Positions 25,258-33,271 of a stretch of DNA of 64,000 nucleotides are shown here, piece by piece (the first letter of the stretch is position 1; each line of letters begins with the position of its first letter). The stretch comes from UBA1227 sp045599345 (GTDB lineage: Bacteria; Bacillota; Clostridia; Oscillospirales; Acutalibacteraceae). The position numbers and the translations under genes were made by a program. The notes under the pieces are model-generated. The model ran no database searches, was not told where the DNA came from, and saw only the letters and a program-made list of their open reading frames with translations. The stretch is from NCBI GenBank assembly GCA_045599345.1, contig JAZRVV010000012.1, positions 1-64,000 of the forward strand, given 5' to 3'.

Positions 25258-25863
25258 ATGAGAAAAGAAAAAGTAGATAGAAAGATACTTAGGATTACCG
25301 AGCTTGGTGTACTACTCGCCATAATCATCATTATGGGCTTTACGCCAATCGGATATATCAAGTTTGGTGTTGTTGAGATTACACTCATCACAGTACCAGT
25401 TATCATTGGTGCAATGGTGGTTGAACCAGCAGCAGGCGCACTACTAGGCTTTGCCTTTGGTATGACAAGTTTTTTACAGTGCGTATTTGGCATGTCTGCA
25501 TTTGGTGTAATGATTCTTGAAATCAACCCATTCCTTGCATTCCTTGTTACGGTACCAACAAGAACCCTGATGGGTTGGTTGACTGGCCTCTTTTATAAGG
25601 CCATTAAACGCACCGACATCGTCGGCTTTGCTGCAACTGGCCTTGTAGGTTCACTTCTCAACACAGCCTTCTTCATGACCACGCTGCTCGCATGTTTCTG
25701 GCAAACTGACTACATTCAAAACATTGCCCACTCACTCGGCACAACAAATGTCTTCGCCTTTGTCGCTGCCTTCGTTGGCATCAATGGAATAGTCGAAGCA
25801 GTTTGCTGCACCATCCTCGCAGCCGTCATCAGCAAGGCACTTTATAAATGGTTTGAAAGCTAA
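25258..25863 (+). CDS. ECF transporter S component (vitamin-type substrate-binding membrane protein)
   Basis: A 201-residue integral membrane protein with about six helices, of the energy-coupling-factor S-component superfamily. The helix 1 to 2 region (LGVLLAIIIIMGFTPIGYIKFGVVEITLITVPVI in two pieces), the GALLGFAFGMTSFLQ segment and Pro/Asn motifs fit pantothenate/folate-type S units. It would bind a vitamin outside and work with a shared EcfA-EcfA'-EcfT module encoded elsewhere. The start at 25258 is set by AAGGAGAG 7 bases upstream; a longer frame from 25213 lacks a site. Specificity cannot be assigned. Confidence 0.85.
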   Translation: MRKEKVDRKILRITELGVLLAIIIIMGFTPIGYIKFGVVEITLITVPVIIGAMVVEPAAGALLGFAFGMTSFLQCVFGMSAFGVMILEINPFLAFLVTVPTRTLMGWLTGLFYKAIKRTDIVGFAATGLVGSLLNTAFFMTTLLACFWQTDYIQNIAHSLGTTNVFAFVAAFVGINGIVEAVCCTILAAVISKALYKWFES

Positions 25864-25866
25864 ATT

Positions 25867-25906
25867 AAAACACCAGAGTAGCAACCACTACTCTGGTGTT
25901 ATTCTT
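25867..25906. repeat. 40-bp inverted repeat, left copy, containing a bidirectional terminator
   Basis: The 40 bp match 27354-27393 perfectly in reverse complement, including the asymmetric loop (CAACCA here, TGGTTG there), so it is a true inverted copy. Each copy carries a 13-bp stem (AACACCAGAGTAG with CTACTCTGGTGTT) and runs of A and T outside. Here it ends the ECF gene and the minus-strand peptidase gene, whose stop codon lies inside it. Confidence 0.92.
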
Positions 25907-26573
25907 TTCCATTCAGTCTCTTTTTCACTTGCTTCCACTCTGGCATATACTGGGTCAGTATAGCTTTAAATTCAGGACCGTGATTCGGCACTACCGTGTG
26001 AGCAAGTTCATGAAGGATTACATATTCAAGGCACTCAACTGGATGCTCTGCAAGCCTTACATTGAGCCACACCTTTTTAGTCTTGGTGTTACAAGTACCC
26101 CAGCGAGACTTCATATTTTTACTCTGCCAGGACGAACAGTGGAGTCCTGTATATTCCTCCCACTGTGGAAGGAGTATCTCAACTCTCTCCTTGAGTTCAT
26201 CCCTGTACCACTCAAGCACAAAGGCTTCCTTCTGTTCCTGCGTACAGCCTTCTCTAACAGTTAGAGTTGCTGTGCCATCATTTAAGACGAGCGAATAGCG
26301 TGTGCCCTCTAGCACCTCTAATGTATACTTATCACCCCATACGGATATAACATCTCCATCATCATATGTCGTTACAGGGACCTCTTGCATTCGCTCAACG
26401 TTCTCAATTATCCAGTCCGCACGTTCACGAATAAACTCCTTAATTTGCTTATCAGTGATGTATTTAGGCGCTGTTATCAGCACATCACCATGAGGAGGTT
26501 TGACATAGATATGCATATTCTTGATTTTCTTTTTTTCTACTTCTATTGGGATATTTTCTAAAAAGTACTGCAC
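25899..26573 (-). CDS. YgjP-like zinc metallopeptidase (M48-like), GTG start
   Basis: A 224-residue YgjP/DUF45-type metallopeptidase. The zinc site is HELAHTVVPNHGPEF (~183-197), with the two motif histidines, the catalytic Glu and a third His; the preceding MKSRWGTCNTKTKKVWLN segment is a family hallmark. No membrane helices, so cytoplasmic. The GTG at 26573 is chosen because GGAGG lies 7 bases in front; the ATG-initiated longer frame has no ribosome site and would run through the divergent promoter. Role unknown; relatives are sometimes next to restriction or repair genes, which is not the case here. Confidence 0.88.
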   Translation of the reverse strand: MQYFLENIPIEVEKKKIKNMHIYVKPPHGDVLITAPKYITDKQIKEFIRERADWIIENVERMQEVPVTTYDDGDVISVWGDKYTLEVLEGTRYSLVLNDGTATLTVREGCTQEQKEAFVLEWYRDELKERVEILLPQWEEYTGLHCSSWQSKNMKSRWGTCNTKTKKVWLNVRLAEHPVECLEYVILHELAHTVVPNHGPEFKAILTQYMPEWKQVKKRLNGKE

Positions 26574-26586
26574 ATCTTCACCTCCA

Positions 26587-26639
26587 TTGAAATTAATGCG
26601 CATTATGTGTATAATATTGTGTAACGCATTAATATTATA
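26587..26639. promoter_or_regulatory. Divergent promoter and palindromic operator, peptidase / HicB
   Basis: Plus strand: TTGAAA (26587-26592), 17-bp spacer, TATAAT (26610-26615), reading to hicB. Minus strand: TATAAT at 26639-26634. An inverted repeat ATTAATGCG (26592-26600) with CGCATTAAT (26625-26633) brackets the plus-strand -10 element, a fitting place for autoregulation by the ribbon-helix-helix domain of HicB. Confidence 0.65.
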
Positions 26640-26658
26640 CCACATTAGGAGTAATAAT

Positions 26659-27063
26659 ATGAGATTAACTTATCCTGCCTGTCTCTATCCTTGTGAGGAA
26701 AAAGAAGGCGCATTTACAGTAGAAGTACCAGACTTACCTGGTTGTATAAGCCAAGGAGATAACCTTGCAGATGCTTTGCTTATGGCAACTGATGCAGCAT
26801 TGGGTTGGGTACTCGATGAATTAGAAAGTGGTAACCCTATTCCAAAATCAACAAAACCAGAACTTGTAAAGCCTGACAAAGGTGGTTTTGTTAGCATCTT
26901 GGTTTTGGATATGGATTCATATGCTGAAAAGTATGGTAGTAAATCTGTTAGGAAGAATCTAACTATTCCAGCATGGCTCAATACATTCGCTGAAATTAAT
27001 CATATCAATTTTTCACAGGTACTCCAAGATGCTTTAACATCAATGTACCAACAAGGAGCATAA
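26659..27063 (+). CDS. HicB-family antitoxin-like protein, no HicA nearby
   Basis: A 134-residue HicB protein: partial RNase H-like N-terminal domain (YPCEEKEGAFTVEVPDLPGCISQGDNLADAL, in two stretches) and a C-terminal ribbon-helix-helix DNA-binding domain (VRKNLTIPAWLN then INFSQVLQDAL). HicB normally neutralises the small HicA RNA-cleaving toxin encoded beside it. No HicA-like frame is found on either side, so this is an orphan. AGGAG precedes the ATG at 26659. It is followed after 1 bp by the DUF1294 gene. Solo HicB proteins can act as repressors; the palindrome upstream supports this. Confidence 0.88.
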   Translation: MRLTYPACLYPCEEKEGAFTVEVPDLPGCISQGDNLADALLMATDAALGWVLDELESGNPIPKSTKPELVKPDKGGFVSILVLDMDSYAEKYGSKSVRKNLTIPAWLNTFAEINHINFSQVLQDALTSMYQQGA

Positions 27064-27064
27064 T

Positions 27065-27355
27065 ATGACAAAGTATATTTTGCTGTTTGTTTTGTGGAAT
27101 GCATTGGTAGCGATTATCTATGGTGTTGATAAGAGTAAGGCGCAACGAGGCGCTTGGAGGATACCAGAGAAAACACTAATACTACTTGCTTTTCTTGGTG
27201 GTGGCATTGGCGCTTTTGCAGGAATGCATTTGTTCCATCACAAGACTAAGAAAAATCTATTTAAAATAGGCGTGCCAATTTGCATTGCTTGTAATGTCGG
27301 TGAGGTCGCTGTAATAATATGGCTAATTGAGCGCGCGGGCGCCACATTGCTATAA
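27065..27355 (+). CDS. DUF1294 small membrane protein
   Basis: A 96-residue protein with two to three membrane helices (residues ~3-20, 36-55 and 68-88). The family pattern is visible in NALVAIIYGVDKSKAQRGAWRIPE (in two pieces), the Gly-rich LGGGIGAFAGM and the FHHKTKK segment. Function is unknown; some DUF1294 proteins are fused to cold-shock domains. The start overlaps the spacing after hicB by 1 bp, so they are one operon. The stop codon lies inside the right copy of the 40-bp inverted repeat. Confidence 0.9.
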   Translation: MTKYILLFVLWNALVAIIYGVDKSKAQRGAWRIPEKTLILLAFLGGGIGAFAGMHLFHHKTKKNLFKIGVPICIACNVGEVAVIIWLIERAGATLL

Positions 27356-27393
27356 GAATAACACCAGAGTAGTGGTTGCTACTCTGGTGTTTT
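27354..27393. repeat. 40-bp inverted repeat, right copy, containing a bidirectional terminator
   Basis: Perfect reverse complement of 25867-25906. It terminates the hicB-DUF1294 operon on the plus strand and the pgk-tpiA-gpmI genes on the minus strand. Confidence 0.92.
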
Positions 27394-27396
27394 GTT

Positions 27397-28989
27397 TTAG
27401 TCGATTATTAGTGACTCACCAGTCATCAAAGGTGGCTGTGGGAGGCCGAGAACTTTGAGGATGGTAGGGGAGAGGTCGCAGAGGCGACCGTCTTTGCGAA
27501 GTGTGACGTCACCGCAGCCGATAACAGCGAACGGAACAGGGTTCGTTGTGTGAGCTGTGAATGGTGAGCCGTCAGGCTCGAGCATCTTGTCCGCATTGCC
27601 GTGGTCGGCAGTGAGGAGGATGGCGCCATCCTTGGCTTTGACTGCATCAATAAGGCGACCGAGGCAAGTGTCAACTGTCTCAACAGCCTTTTTGGCTGCG
27701 TCAAAGATGCCTGTGTGGCCTACCATATCGCAGTTTGCATAGTTTATGATAACTACATCGTATTTATCACTTTCAATGGCCTCAACGAGCTTGTCGGTAA
27801 CCTCAATAGCACTCATCTCTGGCTTTAGGTCATATGTTGTAACCTTTGGGCTTGGGATAAGGATTCTGTCCTCGCCATCGAAGACAGTTTCAACACCGCC
27901 ATTAAAGAAGAATGTTACATGAGCATATTTCTCGGTTTCTGCGATTCTAAGCTGAGTCATGTTGTTCTTGGCAAGGTACTCGCCAAGTGTGTCATCAAGT
28001 GACTGTGGCTTGAATGCAACGTCAACGTTTGGCATTGTTGCATCATATTGAGTCATGCAAACGTAGGTAACTGGGAAGTATTCGTGATCGAACTCATTGA
28101 GTTCTGGATCAACAAAGGCACGGGTGATTTCACGTGCGCGGTCAGGACGGAAGTTTAAGAAAATGACGCTGTCATTTTCGTGTACGCGTCCGTCAGTCTT
28201 GGAAGCGCAAGAATCACACTTGCCGTCACAGCTTGAGTTGTGCTCTGTATTGCAGTCGATGATTGTTGGAAGCACGAACTCATCAGTGAGGTGCTTGCCA
28301 TCAGCGTCAACTGTGTCATATGACATCTCAAGCGCCTTTATTGGATCAGGCATGTGAACACCTTCACCTTTGACAAAAGCGCCGTATGCCTTGCTGACAC
28401 GCTCCCAGCGGTTGTCTCTGTCCATTGCATAGAAACGACCTGTTATAGTGGCGATTTCGCCAATGTCGTTTTTTGACATATAGTCCTGGAGTTCTCTGAC
28501 ATAAGTGATACCTGATGTAGGTGGTACGTCACGTCCGTCAAGGATTGCATGGACATATACTTTATCAAGGCCATTTTGCTTTGCAAGGTCTAAAAGACCA
28601 TAGAGATGGGTGATGTGGCTGTGAACGCCACCATCAGATAAAAGGCCAATGATGTGGAGGGACGAATCATTCTTCTTGCAATTATCTATTGCTTTTTTGA
28701 ATGCTTCGTTATTGAAGAAATCTCCATCAACAATTGACTTGGATATACGGGTGAGTTCCTGATACACAATACGGCCAGCGCCAATGTTGGTGTGACCTAC
28801 TTCTGAGTTGCCCATCTGGCCATCTGGAAGACCAACGTCCATGCCAGAGGCGCCGATAGTTGTGTGAGGGCACTCACTCATTACACGGTCAAGGTTTGGG
28901 GTGCTTGCTGCAACAATGGCATTGCCATTGGTTTCGCCCGGCACCCAGCCGAAACCGTCCATTATGCATAGTACTACTGGTTTCTTCAT
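27397..28989 (-). CDS. gpmI: 2,3-bisphosphoglycerate-independent phosphoglycerate mutase
   Basis: A 530-residue, manganese-dependent, cytoplasmic enzyme that interconverts 3- and 2-phosphoglycerate in glycolysis. The phosphatase-like metal site is visible in MDGFGW, the catalytic Ser in MGNSEVGHTNIGAGR (~62), FRPDRARE, and the late TADHGNADKML and HTTNPVPF motifs. It is about 20 residues longer than usual because of a cysteine-rich insertion near residue 244-262 (CNTEHNSSCDGKCDSC). It begins at the stop codon of tpiA (one-base overlap) and ends the pgk-tpiA-gpmI run. Confidence 0.95.
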   Translation of the reverse strand: MKKPVVLCIMDGFGWVPGETNGNAIVAASTPNLDRVMSECPHTTIGASGMDVGLPDGQMGNSEVGHTNIGAGRIVYQELTRISKSIVDGDFFNNEAFKKAIDNCKKNDSSLHIIGLLSDGGVHSHITHLYGLLDLAKQNGLDKVYVHAILDGRDVPPTSGITYVRELQDYMSKNDIGEIATITGRFYAMDRDNRWERVSKAYGAFVKGEGVHMPDPIKALEMSYDTVDADGKHLTDEFVLPTIIDCNTEHNSSCDGKCDSCASKTDGRVHENDSVIFLNFRPDRAREITRAFVDPELNEFDHEYFPVTYVCMTQYDATMPNVDVAFKPQSLDDTLGEYLAKNNMTQLRIAETEKYAHVTFFFNGGVETVFDGEDRILIPSPKVTTYDLKPEMSAIEVTDKLVEAIESDKYDVVIINYANCDMVGHTGIFDAAKKAVETVDTCLGRLIDAVKAKDGAILLTADHGNADKMLEPDGSPFTAHTTNPVPFAVIGCGDVTLRKDGRLCDLSPTILKVLGLPQPPLMTGESLIID

Positions 28990-29756
28990 TACTTACTTGC
29001 TGCCTTTACTATTGTTGCAAAATCAGGAGCCTTGAGAGAAGCGCCACCGATGAGACCACCGTCAACATTAACCTTGGAGAGGAGTCCCTCTGCGTTGCCA
29101 GCGTTCATTGAACCGCCGTACTGAACTGTTGTAGCCTCTGCTATATCCTTGCCGTACTTCTCTTCAATTGCTGCGCGTACAAAGCCGTTGCCTTCGTCAG
29201 CCTGGTCATCAGTTGCTGTAACGCCAGTGCCGATAGCCCATACTGGCTCGTATGCAATGATGATGTCCTTCATAGCCTCTGTTGGAACGTTTGTAAGAGC
29301 CATCTTGGTCTGGAACTTGAGGAGTGTCTCGGTGTAACCAAGTTCTCTCTGCTCAAGTGTCTCACCAACACAGATGATTGGCTTGAGGCCAGCCTTGAGT
29401 GCTGCAAGAGTTCTAAGGTTTACTGTCTGGTCAGTCTCTGCGAAATATGTTCTTCTCTCGCTATGACCGATTACAACGTATTCAACACCTGCTTCTTTGA
29501 GCATGTCAGCCGATACTTCGCCTGTGTATGCGCCACTCTCTTTGAAGTGAACGTTCTCTGCACCAATCTTGATGTTTGAGCCCTTGGCTGCCTCTACTGC
29601 AGCATAGATGTCAACGAATGGTACGCAGAGTACTACGTCACAATCTGCATCCGCAACAAGTGGCTTCATTTCCTCGATCAAAGCCTTGGCCTCATTTGGA
29701 GTTTTGTTCATCTTCCAGTTACCAGCGATAACTGCGCGTCTTACGTCTTTTTTCAT
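28989..29756 (-). CDS. tpiA: Triosephosphate isomerase
   Basis: A 255-residue TIM-barrel enzyme that interconverts dihydroxyacetone phosphate and glyceraldehyde-3-phosphate. Active-site residues are visible: Lys in GNWKMNK, His in IGHSERR (~100), Glu in AYEPVWAIGTG (~170), and the phosphate-binding YGGSMN and GLIGGASL loops. It lies between pgk (26 bp upstream) and gpmI (overlapping by one base), a common clostridial arrangement although gap is not in this run. A GAAGG ribosome site precedes ATG. Confidence 0.96.
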   Translation of the reverse strand: MKKDVRRAVIAGNWKMNKTPNEAKALIEEMKPLVADADCDVVLCVPFVDIYAAVEAAKGSNIKIGAENVHFKESGAYTGEVSADMLKEAGVEYVVIGHSERRTYFAETDQTVNLRTLAALKAGLKPIICVGETLEQRELGYTETLLKFQTKMALTNVPTEAMKDIIIAYEPVWAIGTGVTATDDQADEGNGFVRAAIEEKYGKDIAEATTVQYGGSMNAGNAEGLLSKVNVDGGLIGGASLKAPDFATIVKAASK

Positions 29757-29782
29757 TATCTATTTACCTTCTTTAAAAATTT

Positions 29783-30991
29783 TTAGCGATCATTCATTGC
29801 AGCGATGCCTGGAAGGTCAATGCCTTCGAGGAATTCGAGGGAAGCACCGCCACCGGTTGAGATGTGAGTCATCTTGTCACCAAGGCCAAGCTGATTTACA
29901 GCTGCAGCAGAATCACCACCACCGATAACGGTGATAGCGCCTGATTCTGCCATAGCTTCAGCTATAGCGAGTGTGCCTTTTGAAAGGGTAGGGTTCTCAA
30001 ATACACCCATAGGTCCATTCCAAACAACAGTCTTTGCATCCATTATTGTCTCGATGAACTTGATTGCAGACATAGGTCCTATGTCTGCACCCTCATATCC
30101 ATCAGGAATGTTTTTGACATCAACGATTTGAGTGTCAACTGGTGCATCGATTGGGTCTGGGAAGTCTTTGATAATTGTTGTATCAACAGGGAGGAGGAGC
30201 TTAACGCCCTTTTCCTCAGCCTTTTTAATCATGTCACGGCAGTAGTCAATCTTGGTCTCATCAAGAAGTGAGTTACCAACATTGTATCCCTGTGCCTTGA
30301 GGAATGTGAATGCCATACCACCACCGTTGATAAGGGCATCAGCTTTGTTTAAAAGGTTCTCAATTACATTGAGTTTGTCTGCAACCTTGGCACCGCCGAG
30401 GATGCATACGAATGGACGCTCTGGCTCGTTTACTGCGTTGCCGAGGTACTTGAGTTCCTTTTCGATGAGGTAACCAGATACAGCCTCGTCAACAAAGTCT
30501 ACAACGCCTACTGTTGAGCAGTGAGCACGGTGTGCTGTGCCAAAAGCATCATTAACAAAGATATCTGCAAGGGAACCAAGTTCTTCTGAGAAGCTTGGGT
30601 CATTTTTTTCTTCCTCAGCACGATAGCGAGTGTTCTGTAAAAGAACGATGTCGCCATCCTGCATCTTGTCTATTTCACCGCGAACGTAATCACAGATTAC
30701 TTTATCGCAGTTTAAGAACTTAACTTCCTGTTCTAGGAGTTCAGAGAGCCTTACTGCTACGGGCTCAAGTGACAACTCTGGCTTTGGTTCGCCCTTTGGC
30801 TTGCCAAGGTGAGAGCAAAGGATTACTTTGCCACCATCAGATTGAAGCTTCTTGATGGTTGGGAGAGCAGCAACAAGTCTGTTCTCGTCTGTGATCTTGC
30901 CTTCCTTAAGTGGAACGTTAAAGTCGCAGCGTACGAGTATACGCTTGCCTTTTGCGTTGATGTCATCAACGGTTTTTTTGTTGAATACCAT
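29783..30991 (-). CDS. pgk: Phosphoglycerate kinase
   Basis: A 402-residue cytoplasmic kinase that makes ATP from 1,3-bisphosphoglycerate and ADP. The N-domain has RCDFNVPLKEG, the HLGKPKG segment and NTRYRAEE; the hinge has GGAKVADKLNVI; the C-domain has the nucleotide-binding GPMGVFE and the end motif GGGDSAAAV with STGGGASLEFLEG. Length is typical. AGAGG precedes the ATG. It follows the degV-like gene by 24 bp, so transcription from further upstream may add to a local promoter that I could not locate. Confidence 0.96.
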   Translation of the reverse strand: MVFNKKTVDDINAKGKRILVRCDFNVPLKEGKITDENRLVAALPTIKKLQSDGGKVILCSHLGKPKGEPKPELSLEPVAVRLSELLEQEVKFLNCDKVICDYVRGEIDKMQDGDIVLLQNTRYRAEEEKNDPSFSEELGSLADIFVNDAFGTAHRAHCSTVGVVDFVDEAVSGYLIEKELKYLGNAVNEPERPFVCILGGAKVADKLNVIENLLNKADALINGGGMAFTFLKAQGYNVGNSLLDETKIDYCRDMIKKAEEKGVKLLLPVDTTIIKDFPDPIDAPVDTQIVDVKNIPDGYEGADIGPMSAIKFIETIMDAKTVVWNGPMGVFENPTLSKGTLAIAEAMAESGAITVIGGGDSAAAVNQLGLGDKMTHISTGGGASLEFLEGIDLPGIAAMNDR

Positions 30992-31015
30992 TCTTGTTTC
31001 CTCTTTGTTCTAAAT

Positions 31016-31741
31016 TTATCCTTTGAAGCAAAATGCGAGAGCATCTTTGCTTGCTGTATATGCAGAAATAGCGCCAAGCTTGTAGAGTGTTACAGGAGCA
31101 TATCCAAGCTCCTCTTCAAGAAGCATAGCGAGTGCACGAGCTTCCTTTTTACGTGAAGCATAGCCGATTGCATAGTCAGGCTTGTCTGCGCGAAGTAATT
31201 CTGCGCAGCTGTCATAAATCTGGTCAAAAGATTTGCCATCTGGACCTTCGATTACGATTGATACTTTTGCTTCTTCTAAAGCAGTCATAATCTCATCAAT
31301 GGTTGCACCATCTTGAGCAAGCTTTGCAGCATCCATTACGAGCATGCCTGCAGCCATGGATGGTTTTTTAGAATTGAAAACTTCAATTCTAAGGTTAGAA
31401 GTTGGGTTTTGTGCATTATAGAGTTCGATTGCTTCCTTGGCTGTTCTGTGCATAGGGAAGTAATCGTCACCAGTCATAATAACGATAACGTTTTCAAAAC
31501 CGCAAGAAGCCGCATTCTTGAAACGATCAAGGTAAACAGCTGCTGGAATTGAAACACTCTTAATTTTGTCTTTTGGGGCAGGAAGAATCTCATAGAAGTT
31601 TTCCTGGGAGAAATCGATGCCTTCGTAAAGAATGCGGTCATCAATGTTGAATGTTGTGGCAAGAATCTCCACGTCATACTGATCAACAAGATTTGCTGGC
31701 AAATCGCAACATGTGTCAGTGATAATCATTGTTTTACTCAT
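31016..31741 (-). CDS. DegV-family fatty-acid-binding protein, short form
   Basis: A 241-residue member of the DegV family, which binds fatty acids for the FakA/FakB fatty-acid kinase route. The start ITDTCCDLPANLVDQ matches the family's TDSxxDLP pattern with Cys after Thr, and the middle has VNSKK-like FNSKKPSMAAGMLV. The C-terminal portion is shorter than in typical 280-290-residue DegV proteins, so lipid binding is not certain. The ATG at 31741 is chosen since GGAGGG lies 7 bases in front; it overlaps the trmL stop codon (ATGA), coupling the genes. Confidence 0.82.
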   Translation of the reverse strand: MSKTMIITDTCCDLPANLVDQYDVEILATTFNIDDRILYEGIDFSQENFYEILPAPKDKIKSVSIPAAVYLDRFKNAASCGFENVIVIMTGDDYFPMHRTAKEAIELYNAQNPTSNLRIEVFNSKKPSMAAGMLVMDAAKLAQDGATIDEIMTALEEAKVSIVIEGPDGKSFDQIYDSCAELLRADKPDYAIGYASRKKEARALAMLLEEELGYAPVTLYKLGAISAYTASKDALAFCFKG

Positions 31742-32247
31742 GTAAAATCCCTCCATTTATAATTGTGCAATTCCCCTTTGCAGAGGAGTTCTGGATAATC
31801 CCATTGACGTAGCGTTTCATACACTGCGATGGCGACCGAATTAGAAAGGTTGAGGCTGCGGCACTCATCCATCATTGGGATGCGTACGCAACGCTCTGGA
31901 TGCTCAATGAGGAGCTCCTCAGGCAAACCTTTCGTTTCCTTGCCAAAGAGTAGAAACGCATTGTCGGGATAACTTACATCTGAGTGGCGACTTTGCGCCT
32001 TGGTGGTGAAATAGAAGAAATCTCCACCTTTGTTTTTTTCAAAGAAATCATCTAGGTTTTCATAGTAGAAGATTTCAAGGAAGTGCCAATAGTCCAGTCC
32101 GGAGCGTTTTAAGTTTTTGTCTGTCACCTCAAAGCCCATAGGCCTTACTATGTGGAGGCGAGCGCCTGTGCAGGCGCAAGTCCTTGCAATATTGCCTGTG
32201 TTTTGTGGAATCTCAGGTTCAACAAGAACTATGTTGAGGACTGCCAT
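31738..32247 (-). CDS. trmL: tRNA (cytidine/uridine-34-2'-O)-methyltransferase
   Basis: A 169-residue SPOUT-class methyltransferase that modifies the wobble base of tRNA-Leu using S-adenosylmethionine. Family motifs are visible: VEPEIPQNTGNIARTCACTG at the start, FGKETKGLPEELL in the middle knot region and IPMMDECRSLNLSNSVAIAVYE at the end. Length fits TrmL (about 155-170). It lies between the KdpD-like gene (12 bp upstream) and degV (overlap). Confidence 0.93.
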   Translation of the reverse strand: MAVLNIVLVEPEIPQNTGNIARTCACTGARLHIVRPMGFEVTDKNLKRSGLDYWHFLEIFYYENLDDFFEKNKGGDFFYFTTKAQSRHSDVSYPDNAFLLFGKETKGLPEELLIEHPERCVRIPMMDECRSLNLSNSVAIAVYETLRQWDYPELLCKGELHNYKWRDFT

Positions 32248-32259
32248 GAAACTTCTCCT

Positions 32260-33255
32260 TTAACGGTCTTTATTGATGTCGAGTAAGTTGTCAACTGTCT
32301 GAACAATGAAATCAGATTCATTTTCAATTACTTTGAGCTTGTCGACAATCTCACTCTCTTCCATGAGGTTCATACCTTCACGGATTGATTTTGCATTTTT
32401 GTATATTTCCTGTGCCCTTGGATACATATCGTGAGATATGTTCTTGGTAACAGCAGCTTTTAAATGCTCGCGTGCACGCATTTCTGCTTCGGCTTGCTTT
32501 TCTGCTTCGAGGTCTGCACGTTCTATAGCGATAGTAATCTGAGACAAAAGTGCGGTAACACAGTTGATTGCCTCATCTGAAAGTTCATGCTGTGTGCAGT
32601 CGATTGTTACAACACCAACAGTCTTTTTATTGCTGCGAATAGGGATGTATTTGCAGCCTGCGTCTGAAAATTCTACTTCTCCGTGGCCACAGCGAGCAGA
32701 GTTTTTGTAGCACCATTTCTTAGCTTCGTTTTCATCGTTTTTGTCAATGTCGAAGAAGAACTCTACCTCAGAACCAGTAAGTTCAGTTAAAGCATCGTCT
32801 GCGTACTCGACAACCTTGTCTTTGCCATGAATGGAGATAAGGCCCTCTGAAGCCTGGTAGAGCTTCTTGTGTAGAGAAACGTTTTGTTTGGATATTGCCA
32901 TCTGTCTCTGAAGCCTGCTAACTAGCAAGTTTACAATAAGCGCAACTATAAGGAAGATTCCGGCTGAAAGCGCGAAACTCTTAAAGCCACGGTCACTTGG
33001 TGTATGCCAGTCATATTTTGGTTCAAGGAACATAAAGTTGTGCGTCATAATAAAGAGTAGGGATGAGAGCACAGTCGTGAGGAAACTTTTTGTTTCAGTT
33101 ACGATGATTATGATACCGAGAAGATAGAGTATTAAGAGGTTTTCAGAGTGAATTTCTCTTAATTCCAAAACAAAGGCTAACAGGGTAGTGAGTGCATAAG
33201 TGATGATTACTATGGCGAGATTTTTGGCATAGTGTCTCCAATTTATCTTGCTCAT
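32260..33255 (-). CDS. KdpD-like membrane sensor lacking the kinase ATPase domain
   Basis: A 331-residue protein with four membrane helices of the DUF4118 type found in KdpD (~8-110), a GAF-like domain (~125-255), a short coiled coil and a degenerate histidine phosphotransfer helix pair with ISHDMYP (~285) in place of SHDLRTP. It ends at NLLDINKDR, exactly where the ATP-binding HATPase domain would begin, and no such frame follows; the next gene trmL starts 12 bp on. The cytosolic KdpD/UspA part is also absent. The ATG at 33255 has AAAGGAG 8 bases in front. Two potassium-linked RCK proteins precede it, so a role in K+ response is likely; mechanism unknown. Confidence 0.8.
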   Translation of the reverse strand: MSKINWRHYAKNLAIVIITYALTTLLAFVLELREIHSENLLILYLLGIIIIVTETKSFLTTVLSSLLFIMTHNFMFLEPKYDWHTPSDRGFKSFALSAGIFLIVALIVNLLVSRLQRQMAISKQNVSLHKKLYQASEGLISIHGKDKVVEYADDALTELTGSEVEFFFDIDKNDENEAKKWCYKNSARCGHGEVEFSDAGCKYIPIRSNKKTVGVVTIDCTQHELSDEAINCVTALLSQITIAIERADLEAEKQAEAEMRAREHLKAAVTKNISHDMYPRAQEIYKNAKSIREGMNLMEESEIVDKLKVIENESDFIVQTVDNLLDINKDR

Positions 33256-33271
33256 TTTGCTAACTCCTTTG

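Noticed and set aside
26574..26645. Longer ATG-started version of the YgjP-like protein
   Set aside because: The extra residues would be encoded by the divergent promoter and operator, with no ribosome site; the GTG at 26573 has GGAGG in place.
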